Assembly: GCF_028710345.1 (NCBI RefSeq)
Contig: NZ_JAQTUH010000006.1
Span: 1 to 64,000, forward strand
DNA from: Sulfuricurvum sp.
GTDB lineage: Bacteria; Campylobacterota; Campylobacteria; Campylobacterales; Sulfurimonadaceae
DNA length: 64,000 nucleotides
Reading direction: 5' to 3'
The notes under the pieces are model-generated. The model was given only the letters and a program-made list of their open reading frames with translations, ran no database searches and was not told the DNA's origin. The position numbers were made by a program, and so were the translations under genes. How positions within the stretch are numbered: position 1 is the stretch's first letter; each line of letters starts with the position of its first letter. Shown here piece by piece: positions 9,298-18,051 of this stretch.

Positions 9298-9364
9298 ACT
9301 CTAATTATATACACTTTTCTAATAAACTACTGTATATGCATATAGCGTACTTTAGCAAGTATGC

Positions 9365-9370
9365 TACAAT
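9365..9370 (+). promoter_or_regulatory. Putative -10 box for the transglycosylase gene
   Basis: TACAAT in the context GTATGCTACAATTG, 35 bases before the ATG at 9406. No clear -35 box is seen, as is usual in this group. Confidence 0.45.
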
Positions 9371-9405
9371 TGTGACCAACGAATCGATATTTTAATGGAG
9401 ATTGC

Positions 9406-9834
9406 ATGTTACGTTCACTAGCGATTATCTTTTTTATTGCACTCTCATTGTATGCAAAAGTATCCGATTACAACCCCTATTTCCAACAAGCAGGAAATTA
9501 CTACAACATCCCCCCTCTCTTACTCAAAAATATTGTAGCTATCGAAAGTGCCGGTAATCCTAATGCTATCCGCATCAATGATAACGGAACCAAAGATTAC
9601 GGATTGATGCAAATCAACTCCATCCATTTCAAAGAACTAAGTCGCTGGGGGATAAATGAGAATAATATTCTCAATCCTCAAATCAATATCTATGCGGGAA
9701 GTTGGCTCCTCTCCGAACATATCAAAGAGCAAGGATTTAATCTCCAAGCCATCGGAAATTATCACTCCAAAACACAGGTACATAAAGAGAAATGGCTACG
9801 ACGACTCATCGTCGCACTGAAAACCTCACCCTAA
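9406..9834 (+). CDS. Lytic transglycosylase (SLT domain), small
   Basis: 142 residues with an N-terminal signal peptide ending near LYAK. The SLT/lysozyme-like fold shows the catalytic glutamate in VAIESAGNPNA, the GLMQIN motif and the AGSWLL segment. It cleaves peptidoglycan glycan strands in the periplasm. A ribosome site (TGGAG) precedes the ATG. The gene overlaps the convergent gspF by nine bases. Such small transglycosylases often help secretion or pilus machines cross the wall, so service to the adjacent type II system is plausible but only inferred. Confidence 0.85.
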   Translation: MLRSLAIIFFIALSLYAKVSDYNPYFQQAGNYYNIPPLLLKNIVAIESAGNPNAIRINDNGTKDYGLMQINSIHFKELSRWGINENNILNPQINIYAGSWLLSEHIKEQGFNLQAIGNYHSKTQVHKEKWLRRLIVALKTSP

Positions 9835-11043
9835 ATTCAACGAGAAAATAGGTAACAGCATCGCGGTGACCATCACCCCGATAATCCCTCCGATAATAAG
9901 CATCAATGAGGGTTCGAGTACTGAGAGAAAAAGAGCTATTTTATCTTTGTTGGTATCGATGTAAAATGCCGAAAGGTGCTCTAACATCGAGGAGAGTTCA
10001 CTTGTTTCCTCCCCGATAGCCACCGCTTCGATAAATGCATCATCGATGGTGTATGTCCCCTCTTGTTTGAGCGCTTTAGAGAGTGATGAGCCCTCGACGA
10101 CCCGTACCGATGCCTCTTGAAACAGCGCTTTTATCACTTCGGAGGAGAGGGTAATGCAGGAGAGTTTGATGGTATTAACGACCGGTATCCCTGAGCGCAT
10201 CAAGAGCGATGAGATGGTGCAAAATCGTGCCAAATCGGCGGTTTCCACCATTTTTCCCACAATCGGGAGTTTTAGTATTAGCGCATGAATCCCTTTTTTA
10301 AAGGTGTAATCGGTTGCCATTTTATACGAAAACAACCCCACGGCGCCCAATACTCCTGATGCCAAAAAGAACCAATTTTGGGCGAAAAAATGGGCGAGGG
10401 AGATAATAATCTGAGTCAACATCGGTAACGCTTGCCCCGTCGATTCGAAAATCGCGGTGATTTTCGGAACCACTACGGTGAGCATAAACGAGATCATCAA
10501 AATCGATACGACAATGATAAATGAGGGGTATACGAGGGCTTGGGAGAGTTGTTTTTTCACTTTTTCTTGGAGGATTAGATAGTGAGAAAGCTCGTTTAAC
10601 ACCTCCGCCAATATTCCGCGATCTTCGGATATTTTGAGAGTTCCGGTGTAAAAGACGGGGAGAGTATAGTGCTCTTGGGATTCAAGGGATTGGGCAAAGC
10701 TTTTCCCCTCATGGATAGAGTTTACCAATGACTCAAAAAAACGCTCCAACCGAACGTTGGAATGGTTTTGGTGTTTCAAGAGGCTCAAGGCTCGTGTCAA
10801 CGGAATCCCTGCATTAAGATAAACCGCGAGATCACGGCTTAAAATTGCCAGTTGTGAAGAGGGGAGAGATTTTTGTTTAAAAAGTGCCAACACACCGAAA
10901 AAGGATTGCTCACGCATCGAGATATCCGAATACAAAATCCCCAACGATTTGAGTTTTATTTTCGCATCCTCATACGATGAAGCCTCAATGGTCGATTTTA
11001 GGGGATTACCTGCATTATCTAGCCCTTTGTAATGAAATTCCAT
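9826..11043 (-). CDS. gspF: Type II secretion inner-membrane platform protein GspF
   Basis: 405 residues. Two GspF/PilC domains (around SSQLAILSRDLAVYLNAGIPL and LARFCTISSLLMRSGIPVV) and three hydrophobic stretches are visible, ending in the typical LEPSLMLIIGG...LLPIFSLN tail. It forms the inner-membrane platform that couples the ATPase to pseudopilus assembly. The start codon directly abuts the gspE stop, and it is last in the leftward operon. Confidence 0.95.
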   Translation of the reverse strand: MEFHYKGLDNAGNPLKSTIEASSYEDAKIKLKSLGILYSDISMREQSFFGVLALFKQKSLPSSQLAILSRDLAVYLNAGIPLTRALSLLKHQNHSNVRLERFFESLVNSIHEGKSFAQSLESQEHYTLPVFYTGTLKISEDRGILAEVLNELSHYLILQEKVKKQLSQALVYPSFIIVVSILMISFMLTVVVPKITAIFESTGQALPMLTQIIISLAHFFAQNWFFLASGVLGAVGLFSYKMATDYTFKKGIHALILKLPIVGKMVETADLARFCTISSLLMRSGIPVVNTIKLSCITLSSEVIKALFQEASVRVVEGSSLSKALKQEGTYTIDDAFIEAVAIGEETSELSSMLEHLSAFYIDTNKDKIALFLSVLEPSLMLIIGGIIGVMVTAMLLPIFSLNLG

Positions 11044-12557
11044 TACGCCTCTTTTACCCCCACACGGATGATCTCATCGAGACCGGTCGTGTGATTAAGC
11101 AATAATGCTATTAGTTGATGGGATAGAAACTGCATCCCGCGTAATCGCATCATTTCACGGATTTCAAAATCGTTATCACTGTTTTTGAGAAGTGGTCGAA
11201 GGGTATCATCAAGCATAAAAAATTCCCCTATCGCAACACGCCCCTGATACCCTGTGTAATGGCAATGGACACACCCTTTTGGGTGGGCTACACTATGCCC
11301 ATGTTCAATCGCTAACTCATCGGCATCCACATCGGAGAGTGTAACAATCTCTTTGCATTCAGGACATAATTTCCGTACAAGACGCTGTGCCAAAACCCCT
11401 ATCAACGTCGAGGTAATCAAAAATTTATCGATTCCCATATCGGCTAATCGGGTCAGTGCAGCGGTGGCATTGTTAGTATGGAGTGTCGAGAGGACTAAAT
11501 GCCCCGTCATCGCCGCTTGGATAGCGATATGGGCGGTTTCGCTGTCGCGTATCTCCCCGATCATGATGATATCGGGGTCTTGACGCAAGATGGAGCGCAA
11601 CCCGCTAGCAAAACTCAACCCTGCTTTGGTGTTGACCGCGATTTGACTCACATGGGGAGCATCGTATTCAACCGGATCTTCGATGGAGATGATGTTTTTC
11701 TCAGGAGTTGCAAGCTGTTGCAAAAACGAATGCAACGTGGTCGATTTACCACTCCCTGTAGGTCCTGTGACTAAGATAATACCGTGGGAGAATTTCAGAA
11801 GCTCTTCAAACTCGGAGGTGGTTTTCTCATCAAACCCTAACTCCCGCAATGCGGGTATCGACGATGCTTGCATCAGCAACCGTAAAACTACCCTCTCACC
11901 ATGATAGGTAGGGAGAACTGAGACCCGTATGTCGAGATTTTTTCCCGCTACTTTCACCTGTGTTCGTCCATCTTGTGGGAGCCGTTTTTCGGAGATATCG
12001 AGTGCAGAGATAACCTTTATACGGCTAATGATGAGATCGATGATATTTTTATCCAAATCGATATGTTTAATCAGTGCCCCATCAATCCGAAACCGTACTT
12101 CCCCTTTTTTCTCATGGGTTTCGATATGGATATCACTCGCTTTGCGTTTAATCGCTTGATAAAAGATGGTATTGACGAATTTGATAATGGGAGCTGATTC
12201 TTCACTACTAAGCAGATCGGCAGAGTTTTTAATAAAATCGACCAATGAGAGCTCTTCATCAATAAAATCACTATTACTCGGAGTACTCTGGGAGATATCC
12301 TGATCGGTTTTATGTTCTAAAAATTTTAAATAGAGATTTTCATACCCTGCATGAGAAAGGTGCGCTATCGGGTACGTGAGGAAGAGTTTATTATAAAGCT
12401 GTAATGCCGATAAATGGTCTGCTTCAGGGATAATGGCATAGGTCACCTCCGCATACGAACAAAACAATAAAGAGTGACGTATGCACACCGAAGTATCAAT
12501 GTTTTCGGGGTAATGGACAACAATACCCGTTTCATCTAAAAACGGAAATACAATCAC
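11043..12557 (-). CDS. gspE: Type II secretion ATPase GspE
   Basis: 504 residues. Walker A GPTGSGKST near residue 262, Asp box, Walker B IIMIGEIRD and His box are present, followed by a zinc-binding CPEC...CVHC insert typical of GspE/PilB. The N-terminal GspL-binding region is present but short. It powers pseudopilus extension from the cytoplasm. It overlaps gspD by four bases, so translation is probably coupled. Confidence 0.95.
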   Translation of the reverse strand: MIVFPFLDETGIVVHYPENIDTSVCIRHSLLFCSYAEVTYAIIPEADHLSALQLYNKLFLTYPIAHLSHAGYENLYLKFLEHKTDQDISQSTPSNSDFIDEELSLVDFIKNSADLLSSEESAPIIKFVNTIFYQAIKRKASDIHIETHEKKGEVRFRIDGALIKHIDLDKNIIDLIISRIKVISALDISEKRLPQDGRTQVKVAGKNLDIRVSVLPTYHGERVVLRLLMQASSIPALRELGFDEKTTSEFEELLKFSHGIILVTGPTGSGKSTTLHSFLQQLATPEKNIISIEDPVEYDAPHVSQIAVNTKAGLSFASGLRSILRQDPDIIMIGEIRDSETAHIAIQAAMTGHLVLSTLHTNNATAALTRLADMGIDKFLITSTLIGVLAQRLVRKLCPECKEIVTLSDVDADELAIEHGHSVAHPKGCVHCHYTGYQGRVAIGEFFMLDDTLRPLLKNSDNDFEIREMMRLRGMQFLSHQLIALLLNHTTGLDEIIRVGVKEA

Positions 12558-14158
12558 GGCTTAGCCTCTTTTTTGGCTTCGATATTTTTCGTTATATTGG
12601 CTATATAACGCTCTTGTATCGCATCGAGTTCGCTCAATTGAGTACGCAATGAATTTAAATCACCACTTTTTTCGATGATATAGGGGGTGAGCATAATGAC
12701 AAGATTGATTTTATCATGCTTTGTTGCTTTGTCTTTAAAAAGGTATCCCAGTACGGGGATATCTCCTAAGAGGGGGACTTTTGTGTCGGTTTCATCAATT
12801 TTTTCTCGAATTAGCCCTCCGATAATAACACTCTCACCATTACTAACAATCGCCGAAGTAAGAACCTCCCGTTTCGTCGTACTCGGACGGTCCGCAATCG
12901 AGTTAGGTTCGATATCTTCGAGTTTGGCGGTTACCCCTAATAACACTTTGTTATCATTAGAGAGACGGGGTTTGATTTTGAGGGTTAATCCGATATCTTG
13001 ACGGGTATAGTTTTGCGTTATCCCTGTCCCAACTCCTTGTGTTACTCCTGAACTAATCGATTCGGTTTTTCCCACATAGATAGAGGACTCTTGGTTATCG
13101 ATACACAAAATAGAGGGTTCGGATAAAACATTTGCCGCACCGTTGGAGTTTAGCAATGAAATATTAGCTCCCAAAGCAATCCCACTGGTAAGACTGGGGA
13201 GGGTAATCGCCCCTAAAAGGGTCGAATCGAGTGAAATAGCAGAGGTTTTGCCATCACCCAACAAAGAGTTAAAGGTAAAAAGTCCGTTTGAGCCCAGTTT
13301 TCCACCGGAAAGCCCGTATTTAATCCCCACCTCTTGCGATTTGTTTTCGCTGATTTCGATAATTTTAGCACGTACATAAACTTGTTGTCGATTATGATCC
13401 AACTCACGAATCGTCAATTCAAGACTCTTAAACAAATCTTCGCTAGCAATAATAATCAATGAATTAGTAGCATCATCACTCGTAATACTCGGTGGTTGTT
13501 GTCCCGGTATCAAAGTCATTTTTCCGATAATCGTATTAAGCGTCGTCACAATCGATTTGGCATCGGCATTTTTGAGGGGGATAACGTGAGTAGTATTGGC
13601 AATACTGTCATCTTTAGCATCCAAAATAGCCATCGCTTTTTTGATAGTAGCAATGTTATCGGGAAAATCGGTGACGATAACGGAGTTGGATTCTTTAGAA
13701 GCAGTTACTTTGCCATTTTTACTGGCGAAGTGTTTAATCTTTGTCCCCATCGTTTCGGCATTGGAATTATGAAATGTAAAAATACGGGTCTGCATCTGCG
13801 GAATATCACTTTTTTCCATAAAAGGGAGATTCATTTGCGTCGCGTCTGCCGTTTTAACGACACTCAAATACCCTCCTCCCGAATCGATGAGGGTATATCC
13901 CCGCGCATCGAGGGTGCTTTGGAGTATCCCGAACAAATCTTTTTTGTTAATCGGTTTGTTACCGGCATAACTGATGGTTCCCGGAATCTCATCGGTGATA
14001 AAAATATTTTTATGGGTCGTTGCTGCAACCAGTTTGATTAAATCGGTAATCCCCATCCCATCGATAGAGAGAGAAACCTTCTCATTATTTGCCGAAGCTC
14101 CCCATAATACGGTACACAACGAAAGCGATAAGAGTAATAATTTAGCGGGTGATTTCAT
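12554..14158 (-). CDS. gspD: Type II secretion outer-membrane secretin GspD
   Basis: 534 residues, shorter than many GspD proteins of about 650, with fewer N-terminal modules. A signal peptide is followed by an N0 domain (VSLSIDGMGITDLIKLVAA), an N1-type repeat (TRIFTFHNSNAE, SVIVTDFPDNIATIKK), a second repeat (THVIPLKNADAK), and the C-terminal secretin barrel (VLSEPSILCIDNQESSI, GESVIIGGLI, VPLLGDIPVLGYLF). It forms the outer-membrane channel. The start overlaps gspC by 17 bases. Confidence 0.95.
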   Translation of the reverse strand: MKSPAKLLLLSLSLCTVLWGASANNEKVSLSIDGMGITDLIKLVAATTHKNIFITDEIPGTISYAGNKPINKKDLFGILQSTLDARGYTLIDSGGGYLSVVKTADATQMNLPFMEKSDIPQMQTRIFTFHNSNAETMGTKIKHFASKNGKVTASKESNSVIVTDFPDNIATIKKAMAILDAKDDSIANTTHVIPLKNADAKSIVTTLNTIIGKMTLIPGQQPPSITSDDATNSLIIIASEDLFKSLELTIRELDHNRQQVYVRAKIIEISENKSQEVGIKYGLSGGKLGSNGLFTFNSLLGDGKTSAISLDSTLLGAITLPSLTSGIALGANISLLNSNGAANVLSEPSILCIDNQESSIYVGKTESISSGVTQGVGTGITQNYTRQDIGLTLKIKPRLSNDNKVLLGVTAKLEDIEPNSIADRPSTTKREVLTSAIVSNGESVIIGGLIREKIDETDTKVPLLGDIPVLGYLFKDKATKHDKINLVIMLTPYIIEKSGDLNSLRTQLSELDAIQERYIANITKNIEAKKEAKP

Positions 14159-14966
14159 AAACGATATCCTTTGGTAGGTTATTACGCAGTACCGTTATAC
14201 GGATACTCCGAAGGTGTGGAATTTGAGAGTAAATACTTAATACATCGGCATAGGAGGAGAGTTTTTTGTTATTAACCGATTGGATAATATCCCCATTAAG
14301 AATCCCTAACTGTACAAAAAGGGAATCGGAGTCCACTCTATTGACACGGAAACCATCGATTTTTGTCCCGTTAAACACTTCAGCAATATCAATACTTTTG
14401 GTGATATTCTGGATATTGTTCATCTGTGCCATCACGGCTTCATGCTTGATTGTATGCCACTCATTCATCTTGATATTAGAGGATGGATCGGATATTGCCT
14501 CACTCACCATCTCTTGGCGAGCGAGCGGGTCATCATGTCCCAACCTAAGGGTATATTTTTTCCCAAATCCGGAAAAGGTAGCTGTTTTGTCACCTACCGA
14601 AATCAGCTGAAAGAAATTTTTGTATTTCCCCCCCAACGGAACAACCGTCGTCGTTTTTGAATCGCTGATACTGATAAAAGAATCCGAATTAGAGCGATAA
14701 ATTGCTTTGATTCGGTGCGGGTCTGGGACAAGTGTCTGTTTTGTAACTGTTTTCGATTGCGATATCGATGAAGATTGGTTGGTTAACCCAAATTTTTCTC
14801 CAAAATGAAAAAGATCAAAAAACGGATCAAACTCAGAGGTAAACCCCTCTGTTGTTGAGCTTGGTAAAAACAGACTTCCTGCCGTTGAGAGACTCCATGC
14901 CAACACTAAAGGTAACGCAAATTTGTTAAAACGTTGGAGGGTTGATTCGTTAAAAACTACTTTCAT
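14142..14966 (-). CDS. gspC: Type II secretion protein GspC-like
   Basis: 274 residues. One N-terminal membrane segment (ALPLVLAWSLSTAGSLFL), a linker, a homology-region domain (KAIYRSNSDSFISISDS...VGDKTATFSGFGKKYTL) and a C-terminal PDZ-like domain (VDSDSLFVQLGILNGDIIQSVNN). This is the GspC plan: it links the inner-membrane platform to the secretin and helps select substrates. Position directly before gspD supports the call. Confidence 0.85.
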   Translation of the reverse strand: MKVVFNESTLQRFNKFALPLVLAWSLSTAGSLFLPSSTTEGFTSEFDPFFDLFHFGEKFGLTNQSSSISQSKTVTKQTLVPDPHRIKAIYRSNSDSFISISDSKTTTVVPLGGKYKNFFQLISVGDKTATFSGFGKKYTLRLGHDDPLARQEMVSEAISDPSSNIKMNEWHTIKHEAVMAQMNNIQNITKSIDIAEVFNGTKIDGFRVNRVDSDSLFVQLGILNGDIIQSVNNKKLSSYADVLSIYSQIPHLRSIRITVLRNNLPKDIVYEITR

Positions 14967-15462
14967 AGACCAGCCCCTCCTTCTCTTGATGTAAACGTCC
15001 TACCAGTAGCGGATAACGACGAAGCTGAGGAGTAGGATCAAAAACGATACGGATTTTTTCATCCATTAGATCATACGCACCACTACAATGACCAAAATCC
15101 CCCTCCCCCTCTATCGTTACTAGTAACGGATGAATAAGCGAGTAGGTCATCCGTATCGAATCGATATTACCGGGGAAAAAAGTACGGTATAGCGGTGAAA
15201 ACGAGAGGTTTTCAAACGAAAGTTGGTTGAAAACTATCCACGGGGTAAAATGGATATGTTCGAGTGTCCCTAACACTCCGTTATCGAGCAACAACTCGCC
15301 GTTCTCAATCTCCAAAGTGAGTAATCGGTTGCTAAACGTTTCGTTATTGATAAACAAATGGTGTTGTGAGAGGAGAGATTCAAACTCAAAATAGAGTCTC
15401 TCTTTGGGTATCATCACCACTAAAATGAGAAAAATATAGAGCGGGTAAAGGAGACGTTTCAT
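14950..15462 (-). CDS. GspN-like type II secretion protein
   Basis: 170 residues with a single N-terminal membrane anchor (LLYPLYIFLILVVMIP) and a periplasmic body of beta strands (LTLEIENGELLLDNG, VTIEGEGDFGHCSGAYDLMD). It lies between the gspM-like gene and gspC, overlapping both by a few bases. Fold pattern and place suggest GspN, but sequence identity is too low for me to be sure by eye; it could be lineage specific. Confidence 0.55.
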   Translation of the reverse strand: MKRLLYPLYIFLILVVMIPKERLYFEFESLLSQHHLFINNETFSNRLLTLEIENGELLLDNGVLGTLEHIHFTPWIVFNQLSFENLSFSPLYRTFFPGNIDSIRMTYSLIHPLLVTIEGEGDFGHCSGAYDLMDEKIRIVFDPTPQLRRYPLLVGRLHQEKEGLVYESSF

Positions 15463-15842
15463 GATTCAATCTCCACGATAATCGAACCCTTAGATGAGCC
15501 GTTATGCCGAAGGGTCATTTTTTTAATCACCAACATGGAGTTGAGAAGCTTGTTTGAGAGGAGATTAAATTCGCTCGATGAGAGGTTGTTGTATTCGAGA
15601 TAAATATTCCCGCCCCGTTTCTCTTGTTTGGTTAGATTAGGGTGATTTTTAAAATACTCAAAATCACTCTGAGAGGTTTGTGTTGACCAACGTGTTTTAA
15701 GAGACTCAATCTCTTTTACCTCTGCCCTAAGAGCATCTTGTTGTTCTCTTAGCTCACTTACATTGGTATACTCCCACAATGCTGCTGCCATACTCACAAT
15801 GACTAACACAACCATAACAAAAAGAGGGGATTTGGTTTTCAT
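15459..15842 (-). CDS. GspM-like type II secretion protein
   Basis: 127 residues. One N-terminal membrane helix (FVMVVLVIVSMAAALWEY) is followed by a coiled-coil region (LREQQDALRAEVKEIESLK) and a small ferredoxin-like C-terminal domain. That is the GspM/PilO-like plan, a small protein that pairs with GspL in the inner-membrane platform. It overlaps the gspL-like gene by four bases, the expected order. Confidence 0.65.
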   Translation of the reverse strand: MKTKSPLFVMVVLVIVSMAAALWEYTNVSELREQQDALRAEVKEIESLKTRWSTQTSQSDFEYFKNHPNLTKQEKRGGNIYLEYNNLSSSEFNLLSNKLLNSMLVIKKMTLRHNGSSKGSIIVEIES

Positions 15843-16972
15843 CGTAATCGAACCTCCAGTTGTTTATTATCCTCTCTCACCTCTGCATGGCGAAGCTGTT
15901 TTTTAATCTCCTCTTTGAGTTTTGCCCCCGCATTGCTATCATGGGTATCGATGAGTAGAGTGATTGTTTTACCGTCATAATTCAATTCACGCATCCCTTC
16001 TGTGTGAAATGCAACGACCGGTGCGGAGAGGGTATTATCCACTATGAGACGGTTTGCTTCACCCGGCTTGGAACCCGGTATTAACACAATCCCCTCAGCC
16101 GAAGAGCTCACAGGAGGTGGAGTAATCGGCGCGGGTGGTGGAGGGTTCGCTGTTTTAACCTCTACGGGGATATCACTCAGCTCTTTACAGGCTTGTCGCA
16201 AACGGAGCTGTTTTTTCTCTTTTATTTTTAACGTTTCCGCTATCGATTGACGTTCAATCGACGTTTCAGGGAGTTTTGAGCGTTGCAACTCTTCTTGAAT
16301 CGTTCTCTCTATGTTCACCGATTCTTGATAATTTACTACCGCATGGGTAGCAAAATTTCCAAACAAGAGCACGGCTATGATAAACGTCACCCTGAGGGTT
16401 TTAGGGGTGAGAACAGCAGGGGCAAAAGCTTCTCGCGGAAGTGTCGGGAGATGATATTTCGGATGGGATAATGCTTCATCGAGGGAGAGTGTCTCTTTTT
16501 GGAGCAAATACGACGAGTCCATCTCCACCACAACTCCATCCACTATCGCCAACGATTTTTCCTCACTAAGGCGAATCGGATGAGACTCGGTAGCAAATAC
16601 CCACTGTGCAAAGGTGATTTTCTCTATCGATTCGAATTTCGGATTCGATAACACTTCTTTGGCTATCTCTGATTGATTGTAGGCGATGAGGATAAAATCA
16701 TGATTTCCGATGGATTGCGCTTGATAGGTGTAGGTATCGTCCAAATCAAACAATGCCGTCCCATACGATGCGGCTTCTTTGGATGTTTTAACCTTTAGAT
16801 TGGCTCTTTTTACCCAATAGTATCGCGGGGGGATGACTAACACCGTCTCTTTTGAAGGAGGTGTCATCTGCGTGTGATCACCATAGACTAATGGGGCAGT
16901 GCGATAAAACAAACGGTGCAACAGAGGATATTTCTCAGCAATCAATCGTAGTTTATCAAAGGAGAGTGACAT
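15839..16972 (-). CDS. GspL-like type II secretion assembly protein
   Basis: 377 residues. A cytoplasmic domain of about 190 residues is followed by one membrane segment (LRVTFIIAVLLFGNFATHAVV), a coiled coil, a proline-rich stretch (PPPPAPITPPP) and a periplasmic ferredoxin-like tail (ITLLIDTHDSNAGAKLKEEIKKQL). This is the GspL arrangement, anchoring the GspE ATPase at the membrane. Operon place between gspK and gspM supports it. The cytoplasmic part is shorter than in enterobacterial GspL. Confidence 0.7.
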   Translation of the reverse strand: MSLSFDKLRLIAEKYPLLHRLFYRTAPLVYGDHTQMTPPSKETVLVIPPRYYWVKRANLKVKTSKEAASYGTALFDLDDTYTYQAQSIGNHDFILIAYNQSEIAKEVLSNPKFESIEKITFAQWVFATESHPIRLSEEKSLAIVDGVVVEMDSSYLLQKETLSLDEALSHPKYHLPTLPREAFAPAVLTPKTLRVTFIIAVLLFGNFATHAVVNYQESVNIERTIQEELQRSKLPETSIERQSIAETLKIKEKKQLRLRQACKELSDIPVEVKTANPPPPAPITPPPVSSSAEGIVLIPGSKPGEANRLIVDNTLSAPVVAFHTEGMRELNYDGKTITLLIDTHDSNAGAKLKEEIKKQLRHAEVREDNKQLEVRLR

Positions 16973-17870
16973 TTTTCACCCGCTTATCGACAAGATTATA
17001 ACGAAATTTCATGTGTTCATCATGGCTGTTTTCACGAATACGTACATCACACATAAGATCGTAAGAGACTCCCGATTTGTAAATAAAGAAATAGGTATCA
17101 AAAAGCGCTCCCAATGAGGGTTCAGCGGCAACAACCTCTTCTTTTGAGACAAAAGCTTTGGTTCGAAATTGGGTTAATGTACGAATTTTCTCAGGAGATA
17201 GCGTAGGTAAAACCAGTGATAAAACTTCAGGGGTAAGTGCATTAAAATCCATTTTATCCCCCTCATACCCAATGTAACGATCCCAAGGGATCGAGAGAAT
17301 CGCCGTGTCTTTTGTTAGCTCTATGTAGCGTTCTACAATCAGATTAAACTGTTTTGCATCACCAATCACCCCATTTTTAAAATCGGGATGACTCAATGCA
17401 ATCTCCGTATCTGTGCTACGTTCACTATTATCGGTATCGATTGTATCCAAAACGAGCTTAATGAAAATATCAGCGTCAGCAATCGGATACGTTGCAAAGA
17501 GCTTCATAAAGAGTGCAAGATTAGCCTCATTAACCTTCCCATCACCATTGCTTAGAGAATTAATATTCCATCTTCCATAGGGGGAAGATAGATTTGCGGT
17601 TAAAGTAAAGTCCCTTTTTTTACTCTCGATTTGTAATGGCAACCTCATCGCTAAATCGAGCTCTTCCGCACCTGTAATTGCACTCAGTAAAGAAGGAAGT
17701 TGTTGCTCTAAATCATCCAAAAGACGCAGCGATGCACTTTGGTAAAAAAGTCTATTCCCCTCACGTGAGAGCTTCTCACTCTGTCCCAATGCCAGTGCAA
17801 CGATCCCCATCAGTAGGGTTATCAACACCAACGTCATCATTAAAACTATTCCGCTTTTGTTCATGCTCAT
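16956..17870 (-). CDS. gspK: Type II secretion minor pseudopilin GspK-like
   Basis: 304 residues. The prepilin N-terminus cuts after KSG and continues IVLMMTLVLITLLMGIVALAL; position 5 of the mature form is Met instead of Glu, as is characteristic of GspK. A large globular part follows with an NINSLSNGDGKVNEA segment and an alpha-domain (LTPEVLSLVLPTLSPEKI), consistent with the pseudopilus tip. It is the first gene of the leftward secretion operon, with the next start overlapping by 17 bases. An alternative start two codons later is possible. Confidence 0.85.
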   Translation of the reverse strand: MSMNKSGIVLMMTLVLITLLMGIVALALGQSEKLSREGNRLFYQSASLRLLDDLEQQLPSLLSAITGAEELDLAMRLPLQIESKKRDFTLTANLSSPYGRWNINSLSNGDGKVNEANLALFMKLFATYPIADADIFIKLVLDTIDTDNSERSTDTEIALSHPDFKNGVIGDAKQFNLIVERYIELTKDTAILSIPWDRYIGYEGDKMDFNALTPEVLSLVLPTLSPEKIRTLTQFRTKAFVSKEEVVAAEPSLGALFDTYFFIYKSGVSYDLMCDVRIRENSHDEHMKFRYNLVDKRVKNVTLL

Positions 17871-18051
17871 TTTTAATACAATATTCTTTGTTATAGTTTT
17901 CCCTTAAGTATAGCGAGTAGAGATGAATTTTGTATGAAAATGGAAATACTAATAAAGAATGGTTACACGGTGATAACATTACAGTAATAGATTCGTAACC
18001 CCCATTCCCTACTATTTTGCCGTTATGAAAAACCAAAAAAAAGGGATTCCA

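Noticed and set aside
17964-18000. GGTTAC...GTAACC inverted repeat upstream of the PhoX-like gene as a phosphate-regulator box
   Set aside because: The arms are six bases and about 30 bases apart, and do not match a known Pho box; likely chance.
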